DNA from: Alteribacter lacisalsi
GTDB lineage: Bacteria; Bacillota; Bacilli; Bacillales; Salisediminibacteriaceae
Length of the DNA: 64,000 nt
Assembly (NCBI RefSeq): GCF_003226345.1
Contig: NZ_PDOF01000001.1
Coordinates: forward strand, 992,001 to 1,056,000
Reading direction: 5' to 3'
Part shown: positions 1 through 8,921 of the stretch, in pieces
Numbering within the stretch: the stretch's first letter is position 1
How the letters are laid out: each line of letters begins with the position of its first letter
Made by a program: the position numbers and the translations under genes
The notes under the pieces: model-generated
The model's database searches: none
Told to the model about the DNA's origin: nothing
What the model saw: only the letters and a program-made list of their open reading frames with translations

Positions 1-58
1 GGTGTCTCGCCTGGAAAAAGCAGCGATTCAGCAGATGAACAAGCACGCGAAAGAATAA
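1..58 (+). CDS. sigG: RNA polymerase sigma-G factor, C-terminal end (partial)
   Basis: The window opens inside a reading frame whose last 18 codons (from base 2) end at TAA 56-58. The peptide VSRLEKAAIQQMNKHAKE closely matches the end of the forespore sigma factor SigG, whose region 4.2 helix-turn-helix ends in a VSRLEKAAI motif. The position fits, since sigG precedes the ylm cluster in B. subtilis. The B. subtilis ylmA (ABC ATPase) between sigG and ylmC is absent here. Only the tail is visible, so identity rests on this motif and on gene order. Confidence 0.8.
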   Translation, partial: VSRLEKAAIQQMNKHAKE

Positions 59-82
59 ACCTGCCATTGTGCAGGTTTTTTT
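58..82 (+). terminator. Intrinsic terminator after sigG
   Basis: Arms AACCTGC (58-64) and GCAGGTT (71-77) form a 7-bp stem with a 6-nt loop, followed by a run of seven T. It overlaps the sigG stop codon. Confidence 0.85.
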
Positions 83-174
83 GCTGTCTTTGACGTCACC
101 TCAATATTCTTTCTGATGAGAGATGAGCTGAGGTGCACTACCGCCCGGTTTTCATCAATTAGGGATATAAAGTT

Positions 175-345
175 AGAAAAGAGGAAGCAGTGTTCTGAAC
201 TTTCGCTAAGTTAGGATATAACTGTCGGAAACCGTGAGGAAGTGTCCGGACTATTGCATAGTTGGGACATAACGAGGGAAAACGGTGAAGAAGTGTCCGG
301 ACTTTTGCAAAGTTAGAATATAACACGCGAACCACTGGAGCAAAC
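175..345. repeat. Degenerate tandem repeat, ~51-55 bp period, about three units
   Basis: The motif GAAGTGTCCGGAC occurs at 239-251 and 290-302, with a degenerate copy near 184-200. Each is followed by an AAGTTAGGATATAAC-like segment and then a GGAAAACCGTGA-like segment. The repeat sits in a 450-bp gap (83-533) with no supportable gene. The unit is not a simple palindrome. Function unknown. Confidence 0.7.
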
Positions 346-482
346 GGTAAGCAGGATTTAAAGTTCGGGGTTTTAGACCTGATGGCAGCCTTTCCTCAAT
401 TGTCCCCGCCAGTTAGCCACTGTTTTTATTATTTTCCCCACTGGTACTGCATTCCGCTCACACAGCTGATCTGCCCCCAAAC

Positions 483-509
483 ATAACCCGTTTCCGCGCG
501 GCATACAAT
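483..509 (+). promoter_or_regulatory. Candidate sigma-E-type promoter of ylmC
   Basis: CATACAAT at 502-509 equals the B. subtilis sigma-E -10 consensus. An ATA-containing segment (ACATAAC, about 481-487) lies roughly where the -35 would be, though the spacing is slightly long. The family is sporulation-associated, which fits mother-cell expression. Inference from one good box only. Confidence 0.35.
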
Positions 510-533
510 GTAGTAAAACGGGAGGGGATTGCT

Positions 534-821
534 TTGCTGAAAATCTCGGATATCCAGTCCAAGGATATTGTCAACTTGGCAGACGGACGGCTCCTTGGAC
601 ATATAACAGATCTGGACATAAACCTGAACACCGGACGGGTGGAGGCATTTATTATCGGCGGAGGAAAAATGATGTCTTTTTTCGGAAAGCAGGAACAGGA
701 AGTCGTGATCCCGTGGAACAATGTGGTCAAAATCGGGTCCGATGTGATTCTGGTCAGGTATAATGACGGGCTGTTTACAGACAATCAGTATCTTCCGCAA
801 AACACCGGAGATCCGACATAA
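534..821 (+). CDS. ylmC: YlmC/YmxH family PRC-barrel sporulation protein
   Basis: A 95-residue protein made of one PRC-barrel domain: the N-terminal LKISDIQSKDIVNL strand pair, a central DGRLLGHITDLDI barrel motif, and a VVIPWNNVVKIG strand near residue 60. It belongs to the YlmC/YmxH family, small cytoplasmic proteins associated with sporulation whose biochemical role is unsettled. The start is TTG 534, chosen because GGAGGGG (521-527) lies 6 nt upstream and no in-frame ATG fits the family N terminus. It lies between sigG and pgeF as in B. subtilis. Confidence 0.88.
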   Translation: MLKISDIQSKDIVNLADGRLLGHITDLDINLNTGRVEAFIIGGGKMMSFFGKQEQEVVIPWNNVVKIGSDVILVRYNDGLFTDNQYLPQNTGDPT

Positions 822-835
822 AAAGGGACACCTTT

Positions 836-866
836 GTTCCGCATCGGTGAAAAAAATGGTAGAATA
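836..866 (+). promoter_or_regulatory. Candidate extended -10 promoter upstream of pgeF
   Basis: TGGTAGAAT (857-865) has the TGn extended -10 arrangement. No good -35 lies at 17 bp. It sits 30 bp before the pgeF start and could drive the pgeF-ylmE-sepF-ylmG cluster. Confidence 0.35.
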
Positions 867-894
867 AAAAGAAACAGCGAAAAGGGGGGCGAAT

Positions 895-1728
895 ATGACA
901 ACCGGAGAGCCCTTTACTGACCCGGATTCACCGTTATATCTATCCTTGCCGGCATTTTCCCGTGCGGCCCCCCGGGGAGACATGACCGCCGGCTTTTCGA
1001 CCAGGAATGGCGGGACAGGCCTTCCGCCGTTTCAATCCCTTAACCTTGGTCTGCATACGGGAGATGATCCTGATACGGTTGTCCGCAACCGCAGCATTCT
1101 TGCAGCTGAAACAGGTTTCCCTCTTGAGAACTGGGTCACAGGTGAACAGGTGCATGGAAACCGCGTTGCAAAAGTGGTAGCTCAACACAGAGGGTTGGGT
1201 GCGTTCAGCCAGGAAAATGCCGTAAATGGAACCGACGGACTTTATACAACAGAACCGGACATCCTTCTGACGAGCATGTATGCGGACTGTGTTCCTCTAT
1301 ATTTTTACGATCCTGAAAGAAAGATCATCGGCCTTGCCCACGCGGGCTGGAAGGGGACGGCCGGAAACATTGCAGGTCACATGCTCAAAGCTTTTGAGAA
1401 AGAAGGTTCAAAGGCGGAAGATATCATCGCGGCTGTAGGTCCTTCCATCTCGGGAGGGTGTTATGAGGTCGATAACCGGGTGACAGACCAGCTGAAACAT
1501 CTTCCTGTGAACGATCTGTCAAAAGCAGCCGTTTCCTGTGGAGGGGACCGGTTCCGTCTCGATCTTAAAGAGGTGAACCGGCAGCTTCTTCTTGCAGGAG
1601 GAGTTAGGGAAGATCGCCTGTTTGTTTCAACGTACTGTACATACAGTGAAGAAGACTTGTTCTTTTCCTATCGAAGGGATAAAGGCAGAACCGGCAGGAT
1701 GATGAGTTTTATCGGAATGAGGAAATAA
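895..1728 (+). CDS. pgeF: Purine nucleoside phosphorylase / multicopper polyphenol oxidase family protein (YlmD)
   Basis: A 277-residue single-domain protein of the YfiH/LACC1 family. Metal-site motifs are visible: EQVHG (84-88, His87), ADCVP (Asp131-Cys132) and HAGWKG (His149). Family members were first called laccases and were later shown to have purine nucleoside phosphorylase or adenosine deaminase activity. E. coli YfiH also edits peptidoglycan precursors. GPSISGGCYEV around 187-197 is the second family block. The start ATG 895 follows a GGGGGG ribosome site (884-889). It precedes ylmE in the usual order. Confidence 0.93.
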   Translation: MTTGEPFTDPDSPLYLSLPAFSRAAPRGDMTAGFSTRNGGTGLPPFQSLNLGLHTGDDPDTVVRNRSILAAETGFPLENWVTGEQVHGNRVAKVVAQHRGLGAFSQENAVNGTDGLYTTEPDILLTSMYADCVPLYFYDPERKIIGLAHAGWKGTAGNIAGHMLKAFEKEGSKAEDIIAAVGPSISGGCYEVDNRVTDQLKHLPVNDLSKAAVSCGGDRFRLDLKEVNRQLLLAGGVREDRLFVSTYCTYSEEDLFFSYRRDKGRTGRMMSFIGMRK

Positions 1729-1771
1729 ATGCACCATAGAATATTGCTGCATTCAGAAAGGACGTAGTGTC

Positions 1772-2452
1772 ATGGGAGTAAAGGAAAATCTTCTTTCCAT
1801 TCAGGACCGGATCAGAAAGGCCTGTGAAAAAAGCGGGCGTGAACCGGAAGCGATCAATGTGGTTGCTGTAACAAAATACGTATCACTTGACCGTACAATC
1901 GAAGCTCTTCACGCAGGGATTCGCCATATTGGGGAGAACCGCGTCGAAGGCGGAGTGGAAAAACGGGAAGCAATCCCGGACAGAGGGACATGGCACTTCA
2001 TCGGCAGCCTTCAAAGTAAAAAAGTTAAACGAATGATTCATCTGTTTGATTATCTTCATTCACTTGACCGGCTCTCACTGGCAAAAGAGATCCAGAAGCG
2101 GCATGAGGAAGGGAAAATCGTGAAGTGCTTTGTTCAGGTGAATGTATCCGGCGAAGAGTCAAAGTCAGGTATCTCTCCTGAAGAAACGATCAGCTTTGTT
2201 GAAAAGCTCAGGGACTTTCCTGCAATTGAAGTAACCGGACTCATGACGATGGCACCGGCAGTAGACGATCCTGAAAAAGTAAGGCCTTATTTCAGAAAAC
2301 TCCGTGAGCTGAAAGAGGAAGTGGAAAAACGGAACTATCCCCACGCCCCGTGCAGGGAACTGAGTATGGGCATGAGCGGTGATTTTGAAGTAGCCGTGGA
2401 AGAAGGGGCTACATTTGTCAGAATCGGCTCAGCTCTGGTAGGAGAGTCCTGA
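1772..2452 (+). CDS. ylmE: YggS-family pyridoxal phosphate homeostasis protein
   Basis: A 226-residue alanine-racemase-fold single-domain protein that binds pyridoxal 5'-phosphate. Lys35 in VAVTKYVS is the cofactor-binding lysine position, [10 protein letters not shown] is the family block around 75, and [10 protein letters not shown] plus the terminal VRIGSALVG form the phosphate-binding end. The family balances free PLP and affects amino-acid metabolism; no enzymatic reaction is established. The start ATG follows GAAAGGACG. It lies between pgeF and sepF as in most Firmicutes. Confidence 0.95.
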   Translation: MGVKENLLSIQDRIRKACEKSGREPEAINVVAVTKYVSLDRTIEALHAGIRHIGENRVEGGVEKREAIPDRGTWHFIGSLQSKKVKRMIHLFDYLHSLDRLSLAKEIQKRHEEGKIVKCFVQVNVSGEESKSGISPEETISFVEKLRDFPAIEVTGLMTMAPAVDDPEKVRPYFRKLRELKEEVEKRNYPHAPCRELSMGMSGDFEVAVEEGATFVRIGSALVGES

Positions 2453-2478
2453 TTTCATCGCAAAGGAGAGGAAAAGCT

Positions 2479-2919
2479 ATGGGAATGAAAACGAAATTTA
2501 AACGCTTTTTTGAACTCGATGACGAATATGCAGAAGAAGAGGTAACGAAGGAAACTTACGAGGAACCGCAGCGCCAGGAACAGACATACGGTGAGAAGAA
2601 AGAAAAAGGCAACGTCGTATCCCTCGCCAGTGTTCACCAGTCCTCGGCAGCAAAGATGATGCTGATCGAACCGCACAGCTACGATGAGGTTCAGGATATT
2701 GCCGATCATCTTAAGAACCGAAAAGCGGTCGTCATTAATCTTCAGCGGATTCATCATGATCAGGCAAAAAGAGTCGTCGATTTTTTAAGCGGAACAGTGT
2801 ATGCTATTGGAGGAGATATTCAGAAACTTGGCGTAAACATCTTCCTCTGCACACCGGATAACGTGGATGTTACCGGTTCGATTTCCGAAATACTCACAGA
2901 AGACAGACAGAATTTTTAG
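2479..2919 (+). CDS. sepF: Cell division protein SepF
   Basis: A 146-residue cytoplasmic FtsZ-binding protein. The N terminus [13 protein letters not shown] can form the amphipathic membrane-anchoring helix. An acidic, Glu-rich linker (about 15-45) follows, then the compact C-terminal domain (about 58-140) that forms rings and binds the FtsZ tail. It bundles FtsZ filaments and partly overlaps FtsA in function. ATG 2479 has AAGGAGAGG 7 nt upstream. Neighbours ylmE, ylmG and divIVA support a role in division. Confidence 0.95.
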   Translation: MGMKTKFKRFFELDDEYAEEEVTKETYEEPQRQEQTYGEKKEKGNVVSLASVHQSSAAKMMLIEPHSYDEVQDIADHLKNRKAVVINLQRIHHDQAKRVVDFLSGTVYAIGGDIQKLGVNIFLCTPDNVDVTGSISEILTEDRQNF

Positions 2920-2933
2920 GCAGGTGAATTTGT

Positions 2934-3197
2934 ATGGCAACTCTATTTAGTTTAATCAGTACGCTCATGTTTTTCTACACCATACTCGTCTTTATCTACA
3001 TCTTTATGTCCTGGGTGCCGAACCTTCGTGAAGGTGCTTTTGGCCAGATGGTAGGAAGATTAGTGGAACCGTTCCTGACCCCTTTTCGAAATATCATACC
3101 ACCACTTGGGATGATTGATATTTCCCCGCTCGTGGCACTGCTCACACTGAACTTTGCCCGCTACGGTCTCGAACATCTTGCATCGTATTTTGTGTAA
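2934..3197 (+). CDS. ylmG: YggT-family integral membrane protein YlmG
   Basis: An 87-residue protein with two hydrophobic segments (about 4-29 and 62-86) joined by a short loop with the family signature LVEPFLTPFRNIIPP. YggT/YlmG proteins occur next to division genes across bacteria and in chloroplasts; the exact function is not known. It follows sepF by 14 nt with an AGGTGAATTTGT leader. Confidence 0.92.
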   Translation: MATLFSLISTLMFFYTILVFIYIFMSWVPNLREGAFGQMVGRLVEPFLTPFRNIIPPLGMIDISPLVALLTLNFARYGLEHLASYFV

Positions 3198-3201
3198 ATC
3201 A

Positions 3202-3236
3202 GAAACAGGCGCGCCGCTGCCGGCAGCGCCTGTTTC
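3202..3236 (+). terminator. Inverted repeat between ylmG and ylmH, possible weak terminator
   Basis: Perfect 11-bp arms GAAACAGGCGC (3202-3212) and GCGCCTGTTTC (3226-3236). No long T run follows, so termination would be partial. It could also be an RNA-stabilising hairpin. Confidence 0.5.
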
Positions 3237-3279
3237 ACACGTTTTAAAGGTCTTATTTCAGAACTGAGGTTGTAAAGCC

Positions 3280-4056
3280 ATGTCCATTTACCAGCATTTT
3301 CGAAAAGAGGAGCATGCCTTTGTTGACCAGGCAGCCGGCTGGAAACAGCAGGTGCTCGACCAGTACAGTCCGAAGCTGACGGGCTTTCTGGACCCGAGGC
3401 AGCAGCAGATCGCCTTGAGTCTGACCGGTGCAGGCGGAGATGTAAAAGTTGCATTTCACGGCGGACACCCCGATTGCGAACGAAAAAGAGCGCTGTTCTA
3501 TCCTGATTATTATGTTCCCGAAAAGGACGATTATGAACTCGTTCTGTATGAAATTGACTATCCGTCAAAGTTTGTGAAAATTGAGCACCCGCAGGTACTG
3601 GGAGCACTTATGAACCTCGGTCTGAAGCGGGAAAAGTTCGGTGATATCGTCCAGGAGCATGACCGCCTCCAGTTTGTCTGTGCAAAGGATATCGCAGCTT
3701 TTGCGGAGATGAACCTTCTTAAAATCGGAAGAGCCTCTGTACGACTGGCTGAAAAACCGTTAAGCCACATTCAAATTCCTTCCGTAACATGGACAAAAAC
3801 CATGCTCACCGTCTCTTCGATGAGGCTGGACGTGGTTGCTGCTGAACTGTTCAAGCTTTCCAGAAGCAAATCAAAGGCTATGATTGAAGCTGAACAGGCA
3901 AAAGTAAACTGGAAGGTTACGACAGATGCGTCCTTGCAGCTAATGTCAGGAGATATGATTTCTTTACGAGGTAAAGGCCGTGCGAAAGTATTTGAAGAGG
4001 ACGGGCGTACAAAAAAAGATAAAATAAAACTTGTGGCCGGTTTTCCGTCGGTATAG
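3280..4056 (+). CDS. ylmH: S4-domain RNA-binding protein YlmH
   Basis: A 258-residue protein with an N-terminal YlmH-specific region (about 1-175) and a C-terminal S4 RNA-binding domain from about residue 184 (VAAELFKLSRSKSKAMIE). In B. subtilis YlmH has been linked to ribosome-associated quality control, where it can overlap with RqcP on stalled 50S-peptidyl-tRNA complexes. The RQC factor gene rqcH lies elsewhere in this window. The start ATG 3280 follows a weak GAGG at about 3265. It sits in its usual place before divIVA. Confidence 0.93.
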   Translation: MSIYQHFRKEEHAFVDQAAGWKQQVLDQYSPKLTGFLDPRQQQIALSLTGAGGDVKVAFHGGHPDCERKRALFYPDYYVPEKDDYELVLYEIDYPSKFVKIEHPQVLGALMNLGLKREKFGDIVQEHDRLQFVCAKDIAAFAEMNLLKIGRASVRLAEKPLSHIQIPSVTWTKTMLTVSSMRLDVVAAELFKLSRSKSKAMIEAEQAKVNWKVTTDASLQLMSGDMISLRGKGRAKVFEEDGRTKKDKIKLVAGFPSV

Positions 4057-4197
4057 CCTGCCCATATGAAAAAATGTAAAGTAAAAGAAGGAATCAGGTC
4101 CGTCCTTGTCGAATCAACACCAGTACATAAACACAAAAAGGCTGTAAGCCGGAAACAACTTACATAAAAAGCACGACATCATACGGAGGTGTACGAG

Positions 4198-4704
4198 ATG
4201 CCATTAACGCCACTGGATATTCATAATAAAGAGTTTACCCGTGGATTCAGAGGGTACGACGAGGATGAAGTAAATGAATTTCTCGATCAGGTAATCAAGG
4301 ATTACGAAATGGTAATTCGGGAGAAAAAAGAGCTTTATGACCGGGTTGAAGAGCTGGAAGAGAAGCTTGATCATTTCTCCAATCTGGAAACGACGCTGAA
4401 CAAATCCATATTTGTGGCGCAGGAAACCGCCGAGGATGTCAAAAGAAGCGCTGATAAGGAAGCAAAACTGATCATCCGGGAAGCTGAAAAAAATGCTGAC
4501 CGGATTATTAATGAATCCCTTGCCAAATCACGAAAAATTGCCCTCGAAATCGAAGAGCTGAAAAAACAGTCCAAAGTCTACCGGACACGTTTTAAAATGC
4601 TTCTTGAAGCCCAGCTTGAAATGCTCTCTGCTGATGACTGGGATGAACTGGCAAAAGGGATTGAGGAATCGGAAGAGGAACAATCAGAAAAAGTAAGAGG
4701 ATAA
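4198..4704 (+). CDS. divIVA: Cell division initiation / polarity protein DivIVA
   Basis: A 168-residue coiled-coil scaffold that binds concave membrane at poles and septa. The N terminus MPLTPLDIHN and Phe17-Arg18 in FTRGFRGYDEDEVNEFL match the membrane-inserting residues of B. subtilis DivIVA. Heptad-rich coiled coil covers about 30-150. The start is ATG 4198, with GGAGGT (4185-4190) 7 nt upstream. An upstream in-frame GTG at 4189 overlaps that ribosome site and is rejected. It is the last gene of the ylm cluster. Confidence 0.96.
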   Translation: MPLTPLDIHNKEFTRGFRGYDEDEVNEFLDQVIKDYEMVIREKKELYDRVEELEEKLDHFSNLETTLNKSIFVAQETAEDVKRSADKEAKLIIREAEKNADRIINESLAKSRKIALEIEELKKQSKVYRTRFKMLLEAQLEMLSADDWDELAKGIEESEEEQSEKVRG

Positions 4705-4708
4705 AGCC

Positions 4709-4726
4709 AAAGCGGTTGCGCTTTTT
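4709..4726 (+). terminator. Short terminator of divIVA overlapping the ileS promoter
   Basis: AAAGCG (4709-4714), loop GTTG, CGCTTT (4719-4724) and a T5 run. The loop and right arm contain the -35 box TTGCGC of the next promoter, so a terminator and a promoter share bases. Confidence 0.6.
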
Positions 4727-4744
4727 CGAAAGTTCCCTTATAAT
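4716..4744 (+). promoter_or_regulatory. Sigma-A promoter of ileS
   Basis: TTGCGC (4716-4721), 17-bp spacer, perfect TATAAT (4739-4744). It is correctly placed about 50 bp ahead of the T-box leader. Confidence 0.85.
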
Positions 4745-4789
4745 TTTTTTCATGACTGACGATAATGATTGAAGAGTATACGTAAAACG

Positions 4790-5026
4790 CTGACGGGGAG
4801 AGTATGCGGCTGCAGATCAGTAAAAGCGAATCGGAGATGGTGAAAGTCCGGTCTGATGCAGAAGCAGAAAATCACCCCTGAGTTACACACCGAACCCGGA
4901 TGGCAGTAGGCTGTGTCGCATCATTCACGTTACGAATGCCTGGAGTGGACAGACGGCATCCGTCTGTTCATTAGGGTGGTACCACGGGTAAATCCCCGTC
5001 CCTATTCTGGGACGGGGATTTTTTTG
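4790..5026 (+). promoter_or_regulatory. T-box riboswitch, isoleucine (AUC specifier), with terminator
   Basis: The conserved T-box AGGGTGGTACCACGGGT lies at 4973-4989. Stem I closes with CGGGG (4794-4798) against CCCCTG (4875-4880). The specifier position just before it reads ATC (4871-4873), an isoleucine codon, matching the downstream ileS. The terminator is a 12-bp stem (4991-5002 with 5009-5020) followed by T7. Uncharged tRNA-Ile would stabilise the antiterminator and raise ileS expression. Confidence 0.96.
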
Positions 5027-5070
5027 TTTTGGCTCTGTTAAAGTTCCCTGTTGATTTTTATTTAATGCTG

Positions 5071-5190
5071 ATTGAAGCGAACTGACGACACTCCTGCGGG
5101 AACAGCGCCGACTGAAGACCCCGCAGGATGCTTTTCCCGAGTAGGCTGAAGCGGTGCCCGCGGAAAGGGAACGCAGTGAGCGTAAATCAA
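5071..5190 (+). repeat. Dispersed ~120-bp Bacillaceae-type repeat, copy 1
   Basis: It carries the ordered blocks ACTCCTGCGGGAA, GAAGACCCCGCAGG, CCCGAGTAGGCTGA, GTGCCCGCGGAAAG and GAACGC. Related copies lie at 9204-9320, 11090-11210 and 35111-35236. This copy lies in the ileS leader between the T-box terminator and the ileS ribosome site, so it is transcribed only on readthrough. Confidence 0.85.
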
Positions 5191-5249
5191 GGACAGTCTT
5201 TAAACTGAACGAATGACAAGAGCGATGAGCTCTCAAGGAGGAATACAGA

Positions 5250-8012
5250 ATGAATTACAAAGAAACGCTGCTCATGCCGAAAACAGACTTCCCGATGCGT
5301 GGGAACCTGCCGAATAAAGAACCGGGCATCCAGCAGCAGTGGGATGATGAAAAGCTTTACGAACAGGTACAGGAACGGACAGAAGGACGGCCTCTTTTTG
5401 TGCTGCATGACGGACCTCCTTATGCAAACGGGGATATCCATATGGGCCATGCCCTGAACAAGGTTCTTAAAGATTTTATCGTCCGATACAAATCCATGTC
5501 CGGTTTTCACGCACCTTATGTTCCTGGCTGGGATACACACGGCCTGCCGATTGAAACCGCTCTTACAAAAAAAGGGAAGGTTAAACGCAAGGAACTCACA
5601 GTAGCTGAGTTCCGCAAAAAGTGTGAAGAGTATGCCCTTGGCCAGGTAGACAGCCAGCGTGAGCAGTTTAAGCGTCTCGGTGTAAGGGGCGACTGGGATA
5701 ACCCTTATATCACACTTACACATGAGTATGAAGCACAGCAGATCCGCGTTTTCGGCGATATGGCCAAGAAAGGCTACATTTACAAAGGGAAGAAGCCTGT
5801 CTACTGGTCACCGTCCTCTGAATCGGCACTAGCAGAAGCGGAGATCGAGTATGAAGATAAGCGTTCACCATCGATTTATGTGTCATTCGATGTGAAAGAC
5901 GGAAAAGGAGTTCTGAACGGAGACGAGAAATTCGTCATCTGGACGACAACGCCGTGGACAATTCCTGCGAACCTCGGGATTGCCCTTCATCCGGAACTTG
6001 ATTATGTGGTGGCAGACGTGTCCGGTACGAAATACATTGTTGCAGAAGGACTGCTGTCTTCAGTAAAGGAAGCTGCAGGATGGGAAGATGCTGCAGTTGA
6101 GAGGACACTGAAAGGGCAGGAACTGGAACATGTGACCGCCTCCCACCCTCTTTATGACCGTGAAAGTCTCGTGGTTCTTGGCGATCATGTATCCCTTGAA
6201 GCAGGAACCGGATGTGTTCACACGGCACCTGGGCACGGGGAAGATGACTATCTGGTTGGACAGAAATACGGCCTGGACGTCCTTTGTCCGGTGGATGACA
6301 AAGGTGTGATGACAGAAGAAGCACCGGGTTTTGAAGGTCTCTTTTATGATGCTGCCAATAAACCAATCACAGAAAAGCTCGATGAGGCAGGGGCACTGGT
6401 ACACCTGAGCTTTATGACTCATTCGTACCCTCACGACTGGCGTACAAAGAAACCTGTTATTTTCCGTGCTACATCACAGTGGTTTGCGTCAATTAAGGAC
6501 TTCCGTGAGGATCTGTTAAGAGAAATCAACAACGTGGAGTGGCTGCCAAAGTGGGGTGAAACACGTCTTTACAACATGGTCCGTGACCGCGGGGACTGGT
6601 GTATTTCCCGGCAGCGTGCCTGGGGTGTACCGATTCCGATCTTTTACGGAGAAGACGGGGAAGCCATTATTAATGATGAGACGATCGATTACGTTTCCGC
6701 ACTGTTCCGCGAGCACGGTTCGAACATCTGGTTTGAGTGGGACACAAAAGACCTCCTCCCTGAAGGCTTTACTTCCGAACATAGCCCTGGAGGAACGTTT
6801 ACAAAGGAAATGGACATTATGGATGTCTGGTTTGATTCCGGTTCGTCCCACCAGTCGGTTCTTGAAGAGCGTGACGACCTGCAGCGTCCGGCTGATGTGT
6901 ACCTGGAAGGTTCCGATCAGTACCGCGGATGGTTTAACTCATCTCTTTCAACAGCTGTTGCCGTTACCGGTAAAGCACCTTACAAGTCTGTTGTGAGTCA
7001 CGGGTTTACTCTTGACGGCGAAGGCCGTAAAATGAGTAAGAGTGTCGGCAATGTCATTATTCCAAACAAAGTCATGAACCAGCTCGGCGCCGATATTCTC
7101 CGTCTTTGGGTGGCGTCGGTGGACTATCAGGCTGATGTGCGCGTATCGGACAACATTCTCAAGCAGGTAGCAGAGGTGTACAGAAAAATCCGCAACACAT
7201 TCCGCTTCCTTCTTGGAAACCTGCACGACTTCAACCCGGAAGCAAATGCTGTGGCGGAAAAGGATCTGTCAGAAGTGGACCGTTACATGCTTGTAAAACT
7301 GAACGAGCTGACCAGCGATGTGAAGGAAGCATACGAAAGCTATCAGTTCGCACAGGTTTATCATAAAGTGCACAATTTCTGTACGATTGACCTGAGTTCG
7401 TTTTATATGGATATCGCAAAGGACACGCTCTATATCGAACATGCTGACGATCCGGCGAGACGCTCGATCCAGACGGTCATGCATGAAGTGCTCGTGAGCC
7501 TGCTTAAGCTTCTATCACCGGTGCTGTCCCACACAACCGACGAGGCGTGGGAACTTCTTCCCGAGAAAGAAGCAGCTAACGTACAACTGACGGATATGCC
7601 GGAGGCAAAAACCTACGCAGATGCTCAGGCACTGACACAGAAATGGGATCGTTTTATGGATCTTCGCGACGACGTCCTAAAAGCGCTCGAAGAAGCGCGG
7701 AGCGAAAAAGTCATCGGAAAATCCCTTGAGGCTCACGTCACGGTATACGCAGAAGAGAGCGATTACGAACTCCTCACAGCAGTGCCTGAACTGAGCAAGC
7801 TGCTGATTGTATCCGAGGCTACAGTAACGAAAGGCAAGGAAGCAGCCCCGTCCGAAGCGAAGAGCTATGAACTTGTCAGCGTTACGGTATCACCTGCAGA
7901 AGGAGAAAAATGCGGCCGCTGCTGGACGGTAAGCCGTACAACCGGCCAGAATGAGAATCATCCGGAACTCTGCAGCCACTGTGCAGAGGTTGTAGAGAAA
8001 CATTACGTGTAA
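5250..8012 (+). CDS. ileS: Isoleucyl-tRNA synthetase
   Basis: A 920-residue class I synthetase that charges tRNA-Ile in the cytoplasm. Visible are the HIGH box HMGH (64-67), the CP1 editing domain with [11 protein letters not shown] (from about residue 231), KMSKS (594-598), the anticodon-binding domain, and a C-terminal zinc site with Cys888, Cys891, Cys908 and Cys911. Length matches the bacterial (B. subtilis-like) type. ATG 5250 follows AAGGAGGAA. It is controlled by the AUC T-box upstream. No accessory or truncated features are seen. Confidence 0.98.
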   Translation: MNYKETLLMPKTDFPMRGNLPNKEPGIQQQWDDEKLYEQVQERTEGRPLFVLHDGPPYANGDIHMGHALNKVLKDFIVRYKSMSGFHAPYVPGWDTHGLPIETALTKKGKVKRKELTVAEFRKKCEEYALGQVDSQREQFKRLGVRGDWDNPYITLTHEYEAQQIRVFGDMAKKGYIYKGKKPVYWSPSSESALAEAEIEYEDKRSPSIYVSFDVKDGKGVLNGDEKFVIWTTTPWTIPANLGIALHPELDYVVADVSGTKYIVAEGLLSSVKEAAGWEDAAVERTLKGQELEHVTASHPLYDRESLVVLGDHVSLEAGTGCVHTAPGHGEDDYLVGQKYGLDVLCPVDDKGVMTEEAPGFEGLFYDAANKPITEKLDEAGALVHLSFMTHSYPHDWRTKKPVIFRATSQWFASIKDFREDLLREINNVEWLPKWGETRLYNMVRDRGDWCISRQRAWGVPIPIFYGEDGEAIINDETIDYVSALFREHGSNIWFEWDTKDLLPEGFTSEHSPGGTFTKEMDIMDVWFDSGSSHQSVLEERDDLQRPADVYLEGSDQYRGWFNSSLSTAVAVTGKAPYKSVVSHGFTLDGEGRKMSKSVGNVIIPNKVMNQLGADILRLWVASVDYQADVRVSDNILKQVAEVYRKIRNTFRFLLGNLHDFNPEANAVAEKDLSEVDRYMLVKLNELTSDVKEAYESYQFAQVYHKVHNFCTIDLSSFYMDIAKDTLYIEHADDPARRSIQTVMHEVLVSLLKLLSPVLSHTTDEAWELLPEKEAANVQLTDMPEAKTYADAQALTQKWDRFMDLRDDVLKALEEARSEKVIGKSLEAHVTVYAEESDYELLTAVPELSKLLIVSEATVTKGKEAAPSEAKSYELVSVTVSPAEGEKCGRCWTVSRTTGQNENHPELCSHCAEVVEKHYV

Positions 8013-8021
8013 ACGAGCTTG

Positions 8022-8048
8022 AAAAACCGCCCCTGGGGCGGTTTTTTT
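8022..8048 (+). terminator. Intrinsic terminator after ileS
   Basis: AAAAACCGCCCC and GGGGCGGTTTTTTT form a GC-rich stem with a tiny loop and a T7 run, immediately after the ileS stop. Confidence 0.9.
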
Positions 8049-8228
8049 GCTTCGTTTGGCCCGGACATATCAAAGGTTGACTGGCCCCATAGGGTTTAGG
8101 TCGGGGAATGTGTCCCCGGAAGCGGTGTTTTTACATTTCTTCCTTCCTTAGCAAAAGTTGTGCAGGCTAATACCGGTGATCAGGGTAAAAATAAACCTGA
8201 ACCAAAAGTTACCGGAAGGAGGAACCGG

Positions 8229-8921
8229 ATGAACCAGTACAATGAATTAAAAACACATCTGATTAATGAAAAGAATGAGGTGCTTCAGCACCTGGCATAT
8301 GCTGAACAGTTTGGAATGAGTGTGTCTCTAAGGGACCGGACAGGGGAACTGTCGAATTACGATAATCACCCGGCAGACAGCGGCTCTGAGCTTTTTGAAC
8401 GAAGCAAGGACTCGGCTTTATACGGCCAGGCGAAGAACCACCTGAAGGAAATTGACAGAGCACTGGAAAAAATGGACAAAGGTACTTACGGCATCTGTGA
8501 ACAGAGCGGAGAGCGGATCCCCCTTGAACGGCTCGAGGCAAATCCTCTTGCAAAAACGACAGTTGAAGCTGCAGATAAAACCGGAAGCGACGAAGCCTAT
8601 TTCGACCGTCCGGCTGAAGAGGCCGTTCTTGGTGGTTTTGACCGCTATAATTACGATTCCAATGATACTGAAACAGAATTTGATGCCGAGGACAGCCTGC
8701 AGTCAGTAAGCAGCTTCAATGAAATCGATGGTGTGAACGACGAACTCGGAATCGAAGCATCAGAAGAGCTGGTCGGGTATGTCGAAGAGCTGGAAGGCTT
8801 CCTATCGACCGGTCTGGACGGGTACCGCGGTACAGACAGTGTGAAATTTGAACGAAACGAACACTACAGCCACTATGTAAGCGGGATGACAGAAGAATCA
8901 TCGGAAGATAACGGGGAATAG
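8229..8921 (+). CDS. YteA/YlyA-family regulatory protein with degenerate DksA/TraR zinc finger
   Basis: A 230-residue acidic protein. The N terminus is helical coiled coil. The centre carries DPADSGSELFERSKD-like family sequence (here HPADSGSELFERSKD) and a DksA/TraR-type block YGICEQSGERIPLERLEANP at about 93-112. Only one cysteine of the C4 zinc finger remains, which is usual for YteA-type sporulation-associated proteins. By family it may bind RNA polymerase in the secondary channel. ATG 8229 has GGAAGGAGG upstream; an in-frame longer start at 8160 has no ribosome site. B. subtilis ylyA occupies this position between ileS and lspA. Confidence 0.85.
   Translation: MNQYNELKTHLINEKNEVLQHLAYAEQFGMSVSLRDRTGELSNYDNHPADSGSELFERSKDSALYGQAKNHLKEIDRALEKMDKGTYGICEQSGERIPLERLEANPLAKTTVEAADKTGSDEAYFDRPAEEAVLGGFDRYNYDSNDTETEFDAEDSLQSVSSFNEIDGVNDELGIEASEELVGYVEELEGFLSTGLDGYRGTDSVKFERNEHYSHYVSGMTEESSEDNGE

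Noticed and set aside
429-983. Open frame of 184 codons on the minus strand spanning ylmC
   Set aside because: Antisense to the well-supported ylmC; no ribosome site and no recognisable domain.
4790-5026. T-box leader considered as an unusual riboswitch
   Set aside because: It has a standard T-box sequence, an AUC specifier and a terminator matching the isoleucine gene downstream; ordinary for Bacillaceae.
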